A DNA stretch of 64,000 nt from the NCBI RefSeq assembly GCF_010509575.1, contig NZ_CP048437.1, positions 2,108,001 to 2,172,000 on the forward strand, in the 5' to 3' direction. How positions within the stretch are numbered: position 1 is the first letter of the stretch; each line of letters begins with the position of its first letter. This DNA is from Faecalibacterium duncaniae. GTDB taxonomy: Bacteria; Bacillota; Clostridia; Oscillospirales; Ruminococcaceae. The notes beneath the pieces are model-generated. The model was not told the origin of the DNA, did not search any database, and worked only from the letters and a program-made list of their open reading frames with translations. Positions 16,440 through 25,825 of the stretch are shown in pieces. The position numbers and the translations under genes are program-made.

Positions 16440-16736
16440 ATGACGAAACCGAGAGAAAAAAACCGCGAGGAATTGCAAGCCGAGATTGAGGACGGGAAGA
16501 AGAAAATCCGGCAGCTTGAAAACCGGGAAAAGGTGTTGCGGCAAAAGTTATCCCAAGAGGAACGCAGGACGCGCAGCCATCGGCTGATCGTCCGGGGTGC
16601 GGTCTTTGAGAGCATTGTGCCGGAAGCCAAGACCATGACCGACGAGGAAGCCGCCGCCTTTCTCCGGCTTGCCTTGACGAGCGAGGAAGCGCGGGCTTAT
16701 CTGAAAAAACGCACCAAGGGCGGGAAAAGCGAATAA
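16440..16736 (+). CDS. DUF3847-family protein
   Basis: 98 residues. A long N-terminal coiled coil (EELQAEIEDGKKKIRQLENREKVL) leads to RTRSHRLIVRGAVFESI and a helical C-terminus. DUF3847 proteins lie directly before MobA/MobL relaxases and oriT in such elements, as here and at 28661-28957. They may act as relaxosome accessories (inference). Confidence 0.8.
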   Translation: MTKPREKNREELQAEIEDGKKKIRQLENREKVLRQKLSQEERRTRSHRLIVRGAVFESIVPEAKTMTDEEAAAFLRLALTSEEARAYLKKRTKGGKSE

Positions 16737-16744
16737 TCCCTTTG

Positions 16745-16795
16745 GCACAAAGGGCGCACTTATACACCCTTACGGGTGCGTGCGCTCTGCCGAGG
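16745..16795. other. Candidate oriT of IME A (RSF1010-like core)
   Basis: On the minus strand 16762-16751 reads TAAGTGCGCCCT, the same as the nick core of RSF1010/R1162 oriT, whose MobA belongs to the same MOBQ family. Beside it CACCC (16765-16769)/GGGTG (16774-16778) forms a hairpin. IME B has the same layout at 28965-29005. Confidence 0.75.
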
Positions 16796-16977
16796 GCTTG
16801 TCGGCACAGAGAGAAAGCCGCTTGCTTCCCTCTCTGACCGACATTGGCGGCTTTGCCGCAACAAGGGGCTGCACCCCTTGCGCCGCTTACGCGGCTATCC
16901 CTGCACACCCACAAAAACAGTACACCCGCCGTTGGCGTCTGTACCATTTTTGCGGGTTTTATTATCCTATCCGGGAG

Positions 16978-18486
16978 GTGATACCCATAGCCATCTACCA
17001 TTGTAATATCAGCATTGTCAGCCGGGGCAAGGGCAAATCAGCCGTTGCCGCAGCCGCCTACCGAAGCGGCGAAAAGTTGACAAATGAGTGGGACGGAATG
17101 ACCCACGACTACACCCGCAAAGGCGGTGTTGTCCATACGGAAATCCTACTGCCGCCCAATGCCCCGCCCTCTTTCTCTGACCGTTCAACCTTGTGGAACA
17201 GCGTGGAGCTTTACGAGAAAGCCGGGAACGCCCAGCTTGCCAGAGAGATTGACGCGGCGCTTCCCATAGAGTTATCCAGAGAGGAACAGATCCGGCTTGT
17301 CCGGGAATACTGTTCCTCTCAATTTGTTTCCAGAGGAATGTGCGTTGATTACGCCATTCACGACACCGGCAAGGGCAATCCCCATTGTCACATCATGCTT
17401 ACCATGCGCCCCCTTGACGAGCGCGGCGCATGGGCGGCGAAGTCCAAAAAGGAATATGACCTTGATGAAAACGGCGAGCGTATTCGCTTGCCAAGCGGCA
17501 AATACAAGGCCCGCAAAGTTGACCTGACCGGCTGGAACGACAAGGGCAACGCGCTTTTATGGCGCAAGGCATGGGCGGATATTTCAAACGCCTACCTTGA
17601 ACGCGCCGGAAGCCCGGAGCGCATCGACCACCGCAGCAACGCCGAGCGCGGCATTGACGAGCTGCCCACCGTCCACATGGGCGTGGCGGCCTGTCAAATG
17701 GAGAAGAAAGGCATAGCCACCGAGAAAGGCGAGCTGAACCGGAATATCCAAAAAGCAAACCGCCTTATCCGGGAAATCCGGGCGCAGATTGGAAAGCTCA
17801 AAGAATGGATTGGCGAACTGTTCAAGGCGCGGGAAACCGCCCCGGAGCAGCCCCCGCAATCCCCCGGCCTTGCAAATCTGCTGATGAAGTATTTAAGCGT
17901 TCAGAGAGAAAAGAGCCGGAAGTATTCGCAGAGTTGGCAAAGGCAGCACACCGCCGACGAACTGAAAACCGTTGCAAAGGCGGTCAACTATCTTTCCGAG
18001 CATGGCATTTCCACCCTTGACGAGCTGGACGCTGCCCTTTCCTCTGTCAGCGACCAAGCCGACGCTATCCGGGAGGGCATGAAAACCGCCGAGAAGCGCA
18101 TGAAAGAATTGCAAAAGCTGATTGAATACGGGAAGAACTACACCGAGTACAAGCCCATTCACGACGAGCTGAAAAAGCTGAAAAATGGCTGGACGAGCAA
18201 GCGCGACAAGTACGAGGAAGCCCACCGCGCCGAGCTTACGCTATGGAACGCAGCGAGCCGCTATCTCCATGCAAATCTGCCGAAAGGGACAAAGACCTTG
18301 CCTATCTCTGAATGGGAAAAAGAGTACGCCACTCTCAGCGGGCAGAGAACAGCGGAATATACCAAGCTGAAAGAAACCCGCGCCGAGGTTGCCGAGCTGC
18401 ACAATATCCGCAAGTGTGTTGACATTGCGCTGAAAGCCGACCAGCCGGAGCAGACCCGCGCCAAGCGGCACGACTTAGAACGATGA
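16978..18486 (+). CDS. MobA/MobL (MOBQ) relaxase of IME A
   Basis: About 500 residues. The relaxase domain covers the first 200: IYHCNISIVSRGKGKSAVAAAAYRSGEKL, and the metal histidines in GNPHCHIMLTMR. The C-terminal half is coiled coil. It should nick the adjacent oriT so that the IME is mobilised by the ICE. The start is unusual. GGGAGGTG (16973-16980) is ideally placed for a start at 16987, but that codon is ATA. GTG at 16978 overlaps the ribosome site. Upstream open frame from 16780 crosses oriT and is not counted as protein. Confidence 0.88.
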   Translation: MIPIAIYHCNISIVSRGKGKSAVAAAAYRSGEKLTNEWDGMTHDYTRKGGVVHTEILLPPNAPPSFSDRSTLWNSVELYEKAGNAQLAREIDAALPIELSREEQIRLVREYCSSQFVSRGMCVDYAIHDTGKGNPHCHIMLTMRPLDERGAWAAKSKKEYDLDENGERIRLPSGKYKARKVDLTGWNDKGNALLWRKAWADISNAYLERAGSPERIDHRSNAERGIDELPTVHMGVAACQMEKKGIATEKGELNRNIQKANRLIREIRAQIGKLKEWIGELFKARETAPEQPPQSPGLANLLMKYLSVQREKSRKYSQSWQRQHTADELKTVAKAVNYLSEHGISTLDELDAALSSVSDQADAIREGMKTAEKRMKELQKLIEYGKNYTEYKPIHDELKKLKNGWTSKRDKYEEAHRAELTLWNAASRYLHANLPKGTKTLPISEWEKEYATLSGQRTAEYTKLKETRAEVAELHNIRKCVDIALKADQPEQTRAKRHDLER

Positions 18487-18501
18487 AAGGAGTTGAGCTT
18501 T

Positions 18502-20403
18502 TTGTATTACACCCAAGAACAGATAGACCGGGCGAACCAAGCCGACCTTGTTTCTTTCCTGCAATCACAGGGCGAGCAGCTTACCCGCGCCGGGAATGAA
18601 TACCGCTGGAAACGGCACGACAGCTTGACCGTCCGGGGAAACAAGTGGTACAGGCACAGCCAGAGCAAGGGCGGCGGCCCCGTTGATTTTGTTATGGAGT
18701 TTTTCGGCAAGAGCTTCACCGAAGCCGTAGAACTTCTCACAGGAGAAAAGGGAGCCGCACCGCCGCCGGACAGACCTTGCCCCGCGTCCCTATCCGACTT
18801 CCGGCTACCACCCCCAAACAGCGACAACCGAACAGCGAGGAACTACCTCACAACAGCCCGCCGCATTGATGAAGATGTGACGGGCTTTTTCTTTGCCCGC
18901 GGCGATATTTACGAGGACGCAGCCCACCACAACGCCGTATTTGTGGGGCGGGACGAGGACGGAATACCGCGCTACGCCCACAGCAAAGGAACGGCGGGAA
19001 ACTTCCGGCTTGATGTGAAAGGCAGCGACAAAGCCTTTAACTTCTGTTACCGGGGCGAGGGCGAAAGATTGTTTGTCTTTGAAGCACCCATTGACCTGAT
19101 CTCTTTCCTCTGCCTGTTCAAAAAGGAATGGCAGAAGCAAAGCTACCTGTCATTGGGCGGCGTGGGAGAAAAAGCCCTGCTCCGCTTTCTCTCTGACCGT
19201 CCGAACATCAAGACCGTTTACCTCTGCCTTGACAGCGATGAAGCCGGGAACGACGCTTGCAGCCGCCTTGTAAAGCTCATGCCGGAGGGCTATACCGTCC
19301 ACCGGCTTATCCCTCTTTTCAAGGATTGGAACGAGGTATTGCAGCACCGGGCAGAAATCACAGACGGGAAGTATATCCGGGAAGCTGTTTACGGCTTGAA
19401 AGAGCCGCCGCAGGAAGAAACCGTCGAGATTATCCGCATGAGCGAGGTTGACACGCAGACCGTTGAATGGCTATGGGAGCCGTATATCCCGTTTGGGAAA
19501 GTAACCATTGTGCAAGGCAACCCCGGCGAGGGCAAGACCACCTTTGCCCTACGCCTTGCCGCCGCTTGTACCAACCGCAAGCCGTTCCCCCACATGGCAG
19601 CGCATGAGCCATTCAATGTGATTTACCAGACCGCCGAGGACGGTTTGGGCGACACCATCAAGCCCCGCCTTATGGAAGCCGAAGCAGACCTTGACCGTGT
19701 TCTTGTCATTGATGAGAGCAAGCAGGGGCTTTCCCTTTCCGACGAGCGCATAGAGAGAGCTATCCGGCAGACCGGGGCGCGGCTGATTATCCTTGACCCC
19801 ATACAGGCGTACATGGGCGAAAAGACCGACATGAACAGGGCAAACGAGGTGCGCCCCATGTTCCGCCGCCTTGCCGATGTTGCCGAGCGTACCGGGTGCG
19901 CCGTTATCCTTATCGGACACTTGAATAAAGCCGCCGGAGGACAGAGCGCATACCGGGGCTTAGGTTCTATTGACTTCCGCGCCGCAGCAAGGAGCGTCCT
20001 GCTGATTGGGCGCGTGAAGCGGGAGCCAAATGTGCGCGTTATCGTCCATGACAAATCTTCCCTTGCGCCGGAGGGCAAGCCCGTTGCCTTTTGCCTTGAC
20101 CCGGAAACGGGCTTTTCGTGGATAGGCGAGTATGACATTACCGCCGACGAGCTGCTATCCGGCGCGGGCGGCAACACGGCCACCAAGACCGAACAGGCGG
20201 AACGGCTGATACTTGACCTGCTTGCAGACGGGAAAGAGCTTGCCAGCGAGGAAATTGTAAAGGCCGCAGCCGAAGCCGGAATATCTGAAAGGACGGTGCA
20301 GAACGCCAAGCGCAACATGGGCGGTGTTTTGGATGCAAGGCGCGTCGGCGGTCAATGGTACAACTTCATCAAGAAGAAGCAGCCGCCCGAACCCGCAAGC
20401 TGA
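18502..20403 (+). CDS. Primase-helicase fusion (CHC2/Toprim-like + RecA-like ATPase)
   Basis: About 633 residues. The N-terminal DUF3991/zinc-like domain (about 1-80) is followed by a Toprim-like segment (VYLCLDSDEAGNDAC about 235-250). A RepA/DnaB-like ATPase has Walker A GNPGEGKTT near 335 and Walker B LIILDPIQAYMG near 430. A C-terminal winged helix (about 560-610) precedes the end. It is probably the replication protein of the excised IME. TTG at 18502 lies 9 nt after AAAGGAG; TTG at 18493 abuts the ribosome site. Confidence 0.82.
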   Translation: MYYTQEQIDRANQADLVSFLQSQGEQLTRAGNEYRWKRHDSLTVRGNKWYRHSQSKGGGPVDFVMEFFGKSFTEAVELLTGEKGAAPPPDRPCPASLSDFRLPPPNSDNRTARNYLTTARRIDEDVTGFFFARGDIYEDAAHHNAVFVGRDEDGIPRYAHSKGTAGNFRLDVKGSDKAFNFCYRGEGERLFVFEAPIDLISFLCLFKKEWQKQSYLSLGGVGEKALLRFLSDRPNIKTVYLCLDSDEAGNDACSRLVKLMPEGYTVHRLIPLFKDWNEVLQHRAEITDGKYIREAVYGLKEPPQEETVEIIRMSEVDTQTVEWLWEPYIPFGKVTIVQGNPGEGKTTFALRLAAACTNRKPFPHMAAHEPFNVIYQTAEDGLGDTIKPRLMEAEADLDRVLVIDESKQGLSLSDERIERAIRQTGARLIILDPIQAYMGEKTDMNRANEVRPMFRRLADVAERTGCAVILIGHLNKAAGGQSAYRGLGSIDFRAAARSVLLIGRVKREPNVRVIVHDKSSLAPEGKPVAFCLDPETGFSWIGEYDITADELLSGAGGNTATKTEQAERLILDLLADGKELASEEIVKAAAEAGISERTVQNAKRNMGGVLDARRVGGQWYNFIKKKQPPEPAS

Positions 20404-20482
20404 AAACGCAAAGTGCAGACCCTTTGCGCTTTGCACTTTCGCGCTTTCACTTTGATTGTGCGTCAATAACTCAAAATAGCAC

Positions 20483-20500
20483 TTGACAAAACGCTTCATG
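20483..20500 (+). promoter_or_regulatory. Right-end outward TTGACA of IME A
   Basis: TTGACA (20483-20488) is followed by 12 bp to the TG core. Circularisation places it 17 bp from CATAAT at the left end. The same arrangement was established for Tn4451, where circle formation creates the tnpX promoter. Confidence 0.65.
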
Positions 20501-20501
20501 G

Positions 20502-21968
20502 GGCACCGCCAAGGATATTGAGCCGTTCATGGCTCCCAAGTTTGCCGACAACATCATCCTGACCAAAACGGAACGGCTGATGATGAGCAACCGCCCGCCT
20601 GACCCCAAGAACGCCCGGAATAAAAACGTGCTGGTGGTGGGCGGCTCCGGCAGCGGCAAGACCCGGTTTTGGCTCAAGCCCAACCTTTTACAATGTCACA
20701 GTTCCTATGTGGTCACTGACCCGAAAGGTAGTATCGTGGTCGAGTGTGGGAACGCACTTCTGAAAAACGGCTACATGGTCAGGATTCTGAACACCATCAA
20801 CTTCAAAAAGTCGATGCACTACAATCCGTTCAGCTACGTTCACAGCGAAAAAGACATTTTGAAGCTGGTGACAACGCTTATGACCAACACCAAGGGTGAG
20901 GGGTCTGGCGGCGATCCATTTTGGGAGAAAAGTGAACGTCTTTTGCTTACCGCTCTTATCGCCTATCTGCATTATGAAGCCCCTGTCGAGGAACAGAATT
21001 TCGCTACGCTGCTGGAAATGCTCAATACCATGCAGGTGCTGGAGGACGATGAAGAATACCAAAATCCAGTTGATTTGCTCTTTGAGGATTTAGCCAAAAA
21101 GAAGCCGAACAGCTTTGCAGGACGGCAGTACAAGCTCTATAAATTAGCTGCCGGAAAGACCGCAAAATCCATCCTCATTTCCTGCGGTGCTAGGCTTGCC
21201 CCATTCGACATTCAAGAATTGCGCGATTTAACGATGTATGATGAGCTACAACTGGATACGCTGGGCGATAAGAAAACAGCTCTGTTCCTCATCATGTCGG
21301 ATACGGACAGCACCTTTAATTTCCTGATTTCGATGGTCTACACCCAGCTTTTTAACCTCTTGTGCGACAAAGCGGATGATGTGTACGGTGGCAAGCTGCC
21401 TATTCATGTGCGCTGTCTGATTGACGAGTGCGCCAACATCGGGCAGATTCCAAATCTGGAAAAGCTGGTGGCAACCATCCGTAGCCGTGAGATTTCGGCT
21501 TGCCTTGTTTTGCAGGCGAAAAGCCAGTTAAAGGCCATCTACAAAGACAATGCCGACACCATCATCGGCAATATGGACAGTCAGATTTTTCTCGGCGGTT
21601 CGGAACCCGGCACACTGAAAGACTTGTCTGAAATGCTGGGCAAGGAAACGATTGATGCGTTCAATACCTCGGACACGCGCGGCAACAGCCCAAGCTACGG
21701 AACAAATTACTCCAAGTTGGGTCACGAATTATTGAGCCGGGATGAGTTAGCTGTGATGGATGGCGGCAAGTGCATCCTGCAACTGCGCGGTGTGCGGCCT
21801 TTCCTCTCGGACAAGTACGATTTGACTCAGCACCCGAACTACAAGCTCACTTCTGATTTTGACGAAAAGAACCGATTCGATATTGAAAAATATCTGAACC
21901 GAAAAGCAAAAATCCACCCCGGTGATGAGTTCATCGTGGTGGACGCTGATTCGCTCCCGTCTGCCTGA
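20502..21968 (+). pseudogene. VirD4/TraG coupling ATPase, 3' fragment
   Basis: Continues virD4 in frame from GTAKDIEPF. It carries the whole ATPase: Walker A GGSGSGKT about 47 residues in, Walker B CLIDECANIG about 305 in, and the all-alpha domain. The protein couples relaxosome and type IV secretion channel. ATG at 20529 could start a soluble fragment lacking the membrane anchor, unlikely to support transfer. Excision of IME A restores the gene. Confidence 0.9.
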
Positions 21969-22108
21969 TTCGGTAGGCGGCTTTATTTTTACCCGGCCAG
22001 AGAGGTACACCAGCAAGTCAACTCCCACCGCAGCTTGCGGCTCAACTATTATGGCTTCAGGTGTGTACGGACGGTCTACAAGTTTTCAATTATAAAGGAG
22101 AAACGACT

Positions 22109-22223
22109 ATGGAATTCTTTAACTCTGCTATCGAAGTTCTTCAGACTCTGGTTGTCGCTCTGGGTGCTGGCCTCGGCGTTTGGGGTGCCATTAACCTGCT
22201 GGAAGGTTATGGCAACGATAACC
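22109..22223 (+). pseudogene. Maff2-family membrane protein, exon 1 (gene split by intron and IME B)
   Basis: ATG at 22109 after AAAGGAG encodes 38 codons plus one base: MEFFNSAIEVLQTLVVALG and on to EGYGNDN, with one membrane helix. This is the start of Maff2 proteins, which lie between virD4 and virB6 in Tn1549-type ICEs. A group II intron begins at 22224. Joining 22223 to 24987 gives NPGSKSQGIKQ, the expected continuation. Confidence 0.88.
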
Positions 22224-24986
22224 GTGCGATGCGTTCCTGACTGAAAAGGTCAGGCACAAGTTGAAGGACTAAAGAAGTCCAGAATCTTGGAGAACTGATA
22301 TTTCGATGGATGAAATGAGGGAGTAACGCCCCGAAGCGTCCACACTGATACTCCGACTGGCATAGGCGCGCAACCGCCGATTGTCAGAAGCTCGGTGAAG
22401 TCGGCAGAAAGATGTCGTAGTTCTGGCCGCAAGGTCAGAGCCGAAAGCTGTCCAGAGGTGGACGGTGCATCGGATATGCCGGGTGTCAGCCGCCCATGGT
22501 TAGTATGTATGGAAATACTGACGAACTTCTGAATGTACAAGTCTAAACGTTGATACCATCGAAATGGTGGTACTCCTTATATGGAGGTATTCGTGGATGA
22601 GTAAGAATGGTTGTTATGAAAGTCCATGTGCCGTTACAGGCGGCACGATTCGGAAAGAATTGAGTACAGGCTTAGAGGAAGAACCTAAAGGTGGCCCATG
22701 ATAGAAATATCGGAACGCAGGAAGCTGAAAACATTTAGCCTGTTGCAAGGCTGTGAGATGGTGGATGGGAATACCTTCGTGAGAGGGCAATAACCATTCT
22801 TTGTTTCAGTGAAAGTAGTGGCGTAGTACCTGTGAAACCGTGAAAAAGTAAGCGGTGGAGGGAAGGCCACAAGTCGAATTCAGTGAAAGTAACATCAAGA
22901 TACAACAAACACAGCTTCGAGTAAGACTAAGAAAATCCAACCCGAAAGGAGAGGATGCCTGTGTTGACTTCGGAGCGGCGAGAAAAGAAGCAAGGAAAAA
23001 TCCGAAACTCGGAATACTACGGCATGGAATCCATCTTTGATACGTTGTATGCGGAAAGCAGGAATGGCAAAACATTCAATCACCTCATGGCAATCATTGA
23101 GAGTGAAGAAAACATTAAACTGGCATACCGAACTATCAAAAGGAACCATGGAAGTAAAACGCCGGGTGTAGATAAGAAGACAATACGAAATCTCGCAAAA
23201 TTAAGCGAGGATGAGTATGTCCGCCTTGTAAAGAAGAAATTCAGTAATTACCATCCTCGCCCAGTAAGGCGTGAGGAAATACCAAAGGATAATGGGAAAA
23301 CCAGACCACTGGGGATTCCGGCAATCTCAGACCGTATCGTGCAGCAATGTATATTGCAAGTCATGGAGCCAATCTGCGAAGCGAAGTTCAGTGAAAATTC
23401 TAACGGATTTCGCCCAAATCGCTCCGCCGAAACTGCCATTGCACAGTGTTGCAGGTTGATTCAGGTACAACACCTGTACCATGTAGTAGACCTTGACATT
23501 AAAGGCTTCTTCGACAATATCAATCACACAAAGCTGATACGGCAAATATGGTCACTTGGTATTCGGGATAAGAAACTGCTGTGCATTATAAAACAGATGC
23601 TAAAAGCCTCTGTTATCCTGCCGAATGGTAAAAAGATTTACCCAACCAAGGGTACGCCGCAGGGCGGAATTCTTTCTCCACTGCTGGCTAATATCGTGCT
23701 GAACGAACTGGACTGGTGGATTGCATCCCAATGGGAAAATATGCCGACCAGAACGGAGTTCACGATACGGCAGAATCGTTCAGGTGCAGAAATAAAAAGC
23801 CACGTCTATCGGGCATTGCGGCGCAGTAATCTGAAAGAAATGCACTCGGTTCGGTATGCGGACGATTTCAAGATTTTTTGCTCATCCCATGAGGATGCAG
23901 TAAAGGCATATCATGCAACAGCCAAATGGTTGAAAGATCGGTTGGGGCTGGATGTTAGCCCGGAGAAATCGAGAATTGTTAATCTGAAACGGCAGTATTC
24001 AGAATTCCTTGGTTTTAAGCTGAAAGTGCAAAAGCGCAGCAACAAGTACGTTGTAAAATCGCATATGTGCGACAAAGCGTACAAGAAGGTTCAAAAGAAG
24101 CTCACGGAAGAAGTGAAAAAGCTGGAACACTCGGCAGATGATAAGGCTCAGTTCATGCAACTGATGACCTACAATGCTGTGGTGGCAGGAATACACCAGT
24201 ATTACTGCATTGCAACGGCTGTTTCTGAGGACTTCGGAAAGCTGGCTTATGGGTTCAAAAAGCAGATGCACAATCGTCTGCGGAACGACCTGACACGCAA
24301 AGGTGAACTGAAAAAGGGCTATATAAAAGAAAAGTATGGAAAAAGCAGTCAACTGCGATTTCTGCATGGACGGCCAGTAGTTCCTATTGGATATGTTCAG
24401 AGCAGAAATGCCCAGCACAAAAGGAAATCGGTCAACAAGTATACGCCAGAAGGTCGGGAACTGATTCACAAGAATCTGAACATCGACACTAAGACGATGC
24501 TTTGGCTGATGCGAAACCCTGTGCAGGGTAGGTCGATAGAATACGCAGATAATCGCATATCTCTGTATGCAGCGCAGCATGGAAAATGTGCAGTGACAGG
24601 TTCAATCATGGAAGCCCATGAAATCCACTGTCACCACAGGAAACCTATTGCGAAAGGCGGCACAGATGAATACGGAAACCTCGTTCTTATATCGGCTCCA
24701 GTCCACAAACTTATCCATGCTTCTGACATGGCTACCATAAAGTTTTACCTGAATCTTCTCAATCTCGATAGTACGCAAATTTTAAAGCTGAATAAGTTTC
24801 GTGAGATGGCAGAAATGCCTTTGATTGATTAAAAATCTTTTCTTGTTCAAGCTACGAAGTGTGTAAGTTGTATTGCAAGCCCTGTGCAACTGAATTCGAT
24901 GGAACGCCGTGTGCGGTGAAAGCTGCACGCACGGTGTGGAGCCGGGGAAAAGTTGGAGATTATATCAAAGACTTACCTATGGCTAT
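22224..24986 (+). mobile_element. Group II intron in maff2
   Basis: It begins GTGCG (22224), ends in AT with a candidate branch-point A 8 nt from the 3' end, and encodes a maturase. A domain V-like hairpin (GCCGTGTGCGG...GAAA...CACGCACGGTG) lies at about 24903-24937. Exon-binding site 1 is probably GGTTGT (22609-22614), which pairs with the last six exon bases ATAACC (22218-22223). Splicing joins the two maff2 parts in frame, which fixes both boundaries. The 730 bp before the maturase are the structured intron domains I-III. Confidence 0.93.
22955..24832 (+). CDS. ltrA: Group II intron reverse transcriptase/maturase with HNH endonuclease
   Basis: 625 residues. RT fingers-palm (about 75-330) contain GFRPNRSAETA, PQGGILSPLLANI and the catalytic YADD near residue 300; a maturase (X) domain follows. 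The HNH domain (about 545-605) has CAVTG...EIHCHHRKPIAKGGTDEYGNLVLI...VHKLIHA. It is complete, so splicing and retrohoming may be active. AAAGGAGAGG stands directly before ATG. Confidence 0.95.
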   Translation: MPVLTSERREKKQGKIRNSEYYGMESIFDTLYAESRNGKTFNHLMAIIESEENIKLAYRTIKRNHGSKTPGVDKKTIRNLAKLSEDEYVRLVKKKFSNYHPRPVRREEIPKDNGKTRPLGIPAISDRIVQQCILQVMEPICEAKFSENSNGFRPNRSAETAIAQCCRLIQVQHLYHVVDLDIKGFFDNINHTKLIRQIWSLGIRDKKLLCIIKQMLKASVILPNGKKIYPTKGTPQGGILSPLLANIVLNELDWWIASQWENMPTRTEFTIRQNRSGAEIKSHVYRALRRSNLKEMHSVRYADDFKIFCSSHEDAVKAYHATAKWLKDRLGLDVSPEKSRIVNLKRQYSEFLGFKLKVQKRSNKYVVKSHMCDKAYKKVQKKLTEEVKKLEHSADDKAQFMQLMTYNAVVAGIHQYYCIATAVSEDFGKLAYGFKKQMHNRLRNDLTRKGELKKGYIKEKYGKSSQLRFLHGRPVVPIGYVQSRNAQHKRKSVNKYTPEGRELIHKNLNIDTKTMLWLMRNPVQGRSIEYADNRISLYAAQHGKCAVTGSIMEAHEIHCHHRKPIAKGGTDEYGNLVLISAPVHKLIHASDMATIKFYLNLLNLDSTQILKLNKFREMAEMPLID

Positions 24987-25030
24987 CCGGCAGCAAGAGT
25001 CAGGGTATAAAGCAGTTCATGGCTAATTAA
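24987..25030 (+). pseudogene. Maff2 exon 2, cut short by IME B
   Basis: Continues exon 1 as PGSKSQGIKQFMA, then ends at TAA (25028-25030) inside the IME B left end. The remaining codons are at 35736-35816. Confidence 0.85.
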
Positions 25031-25093
25031 AGGTAACAAAAAGAAAGGAAAAGCACAATCCAGACGGTATCAGCGGCAGGTTACAAGAATAAA

Positions 25094-25122
25094 TTGTGAT
25101 TTCACAAGATTGGTGTTATAAT
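25094..25122 (+). promoter_or_regulatory. Promoter with palindromic operator of the XRE-tnpV unit
   Basis: TTGTGA (25094-25099), 17-bp spacer, TATAAT (25117-25122). The -35 is half of the perfect dyad TTGTGATTTCACAA (25094-25107), a likely repressor site. A CCGGGGC/GCCCCGG hairpin (about 25139-25156) follows in the leader. Confidence 0.7.
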
Positions 25123-25185
25123 AAGAGAAAAGTTCCTGCCGGGGCAGCCGCCCCGGTGGTATGGATAGAAAGGCAGGAAAACAAT

Positions 25186-25458
25186 ATGCACATCAGCTAT
25201 AAACCACTCTGGCACACACTGTTAGAGCGTGATATGAGAAAAGAGGATTTAAGGCTTGCCGCTGGTATGACAACAAATATGATTGCCAACATGAGCAAAG
25301 AGGGAAAGCACATCAGCATGGATACATTAGCCCGTATCTGCGAAACGCTGAATTGTGAGATTACCGATGTGATTGAGTTAGTACCAGACGAGCCTGCTTC
25401 CACAGGAGGTAAGGAACATGAGCGAATTGAAACCAAGAATAACGGAAAACGGAATTGA
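25186..25458 (+). CDS. XRE-family (Cro/CI-type) regulator
   Basis: 90 residues. The HTH_26-type domain runs through KPLWHTLLERDMRKEDLRLAAGMTTNMIANMSKEGKHISMDTLARICETLNCEITDVIEL. ATG at 25186 starts the conserved domain; the open frame upstream crosses the promoter and is not coding. It probably binds the TTGTGATTTCACAA dyad. It overlaps tnpV by 41 nt. Confidence 0.85.
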   Translation: MHISYKPLWHTLLERDMRKEDLRLAAGMTTNMIANMSKEGKHISMDTLARICETLNCEITDVIELVPDEPASTGGKEHERIETKNNGKRN

Positions 25459-25795
25459 TTATATCCTTGTCGGAGATTACTACATCCCGGACTTGAAACT
25501 GCCGGAGGAACACCGCCCTATCGGAAAGTACGGACGGATGCACCGGGAATATTTAAGAGAAGTCCACCCAGTCAGATTGAATACATTGATACTGACCGGA
25601 GAATTGTGGACATATCTTGCAGACCTGAACGAACAGGCACAGGAACGGTTAGACACTATTATGGAGCAGATGAAAGCTACCGAGGGCGTGACAGAGGAAT
25701 TAAAGCGTACCTGTCAAATGGAATGGGTACAACGATGTAATAACATCCATAACCGGGCAGAAGAAATTGTTTTGCATGAGATGATTTATTCATAA
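25418..25795 (+). CDS. TnpV-family transposon protein
   Basis: 125 residues with the family pattern YILVGDYYIPDLKLPEEHRPIGKYGRMHREYL...MEWVQRCNNIHNRAEEIVLHEMIY. AGGAGGT lies 8 nt before ATG. Homologues are at 45804-46187 in IME C and 57568-57924 inside the ICE helicase gene. Function unknown; typical of Tn4451-like elements and ICEs. Confidence 0.85.
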   Translation: MSELKPRITENGIDYILVGDYYIPDLKLPEEHRPIGKYGRMHREYLREVHPVRLNTLILTGELWTYLADLNEQAQERLDTIMEQMKATEGVTEELKRTCQMEWVQRCNNIHNRAEEIVLHEMIYS

Positions 25796-25825
25796 ACAGG
25801 AGCAATTAAATCGGAGGTATATCAG

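Larger units (their letters stand above)
12691..20501 (+). mobile_element. IME A: 7.8-kb mobilisable element with serine recombinase, inserted in virD4
   Basis: Left junction CCCGG-TGG-AGTGC and right junction CTTCA-TGG-GGCACC share TGG. Removing one copy restores virD4 in frame. Gene order: large serine recombinase, tnpW, hypothetical, leader + 23S rRNA methyltransferase, DUF3847, MOBQ relaxase, primase-helicase. The right end CTTGACAAAA...TTCA is nearly the same as that of IME C, so the two recombinases likely recognise related ends. TG sits where IME C has GA, so TG is the probable crossover dinucleotide. Confidence 0.9.

Noticed and set aside
16780..16977. N-terminal extension of the IME A relaxase
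   Set aside because: The open frame crosses oriT, and a strong ribosome site lies further downstream.
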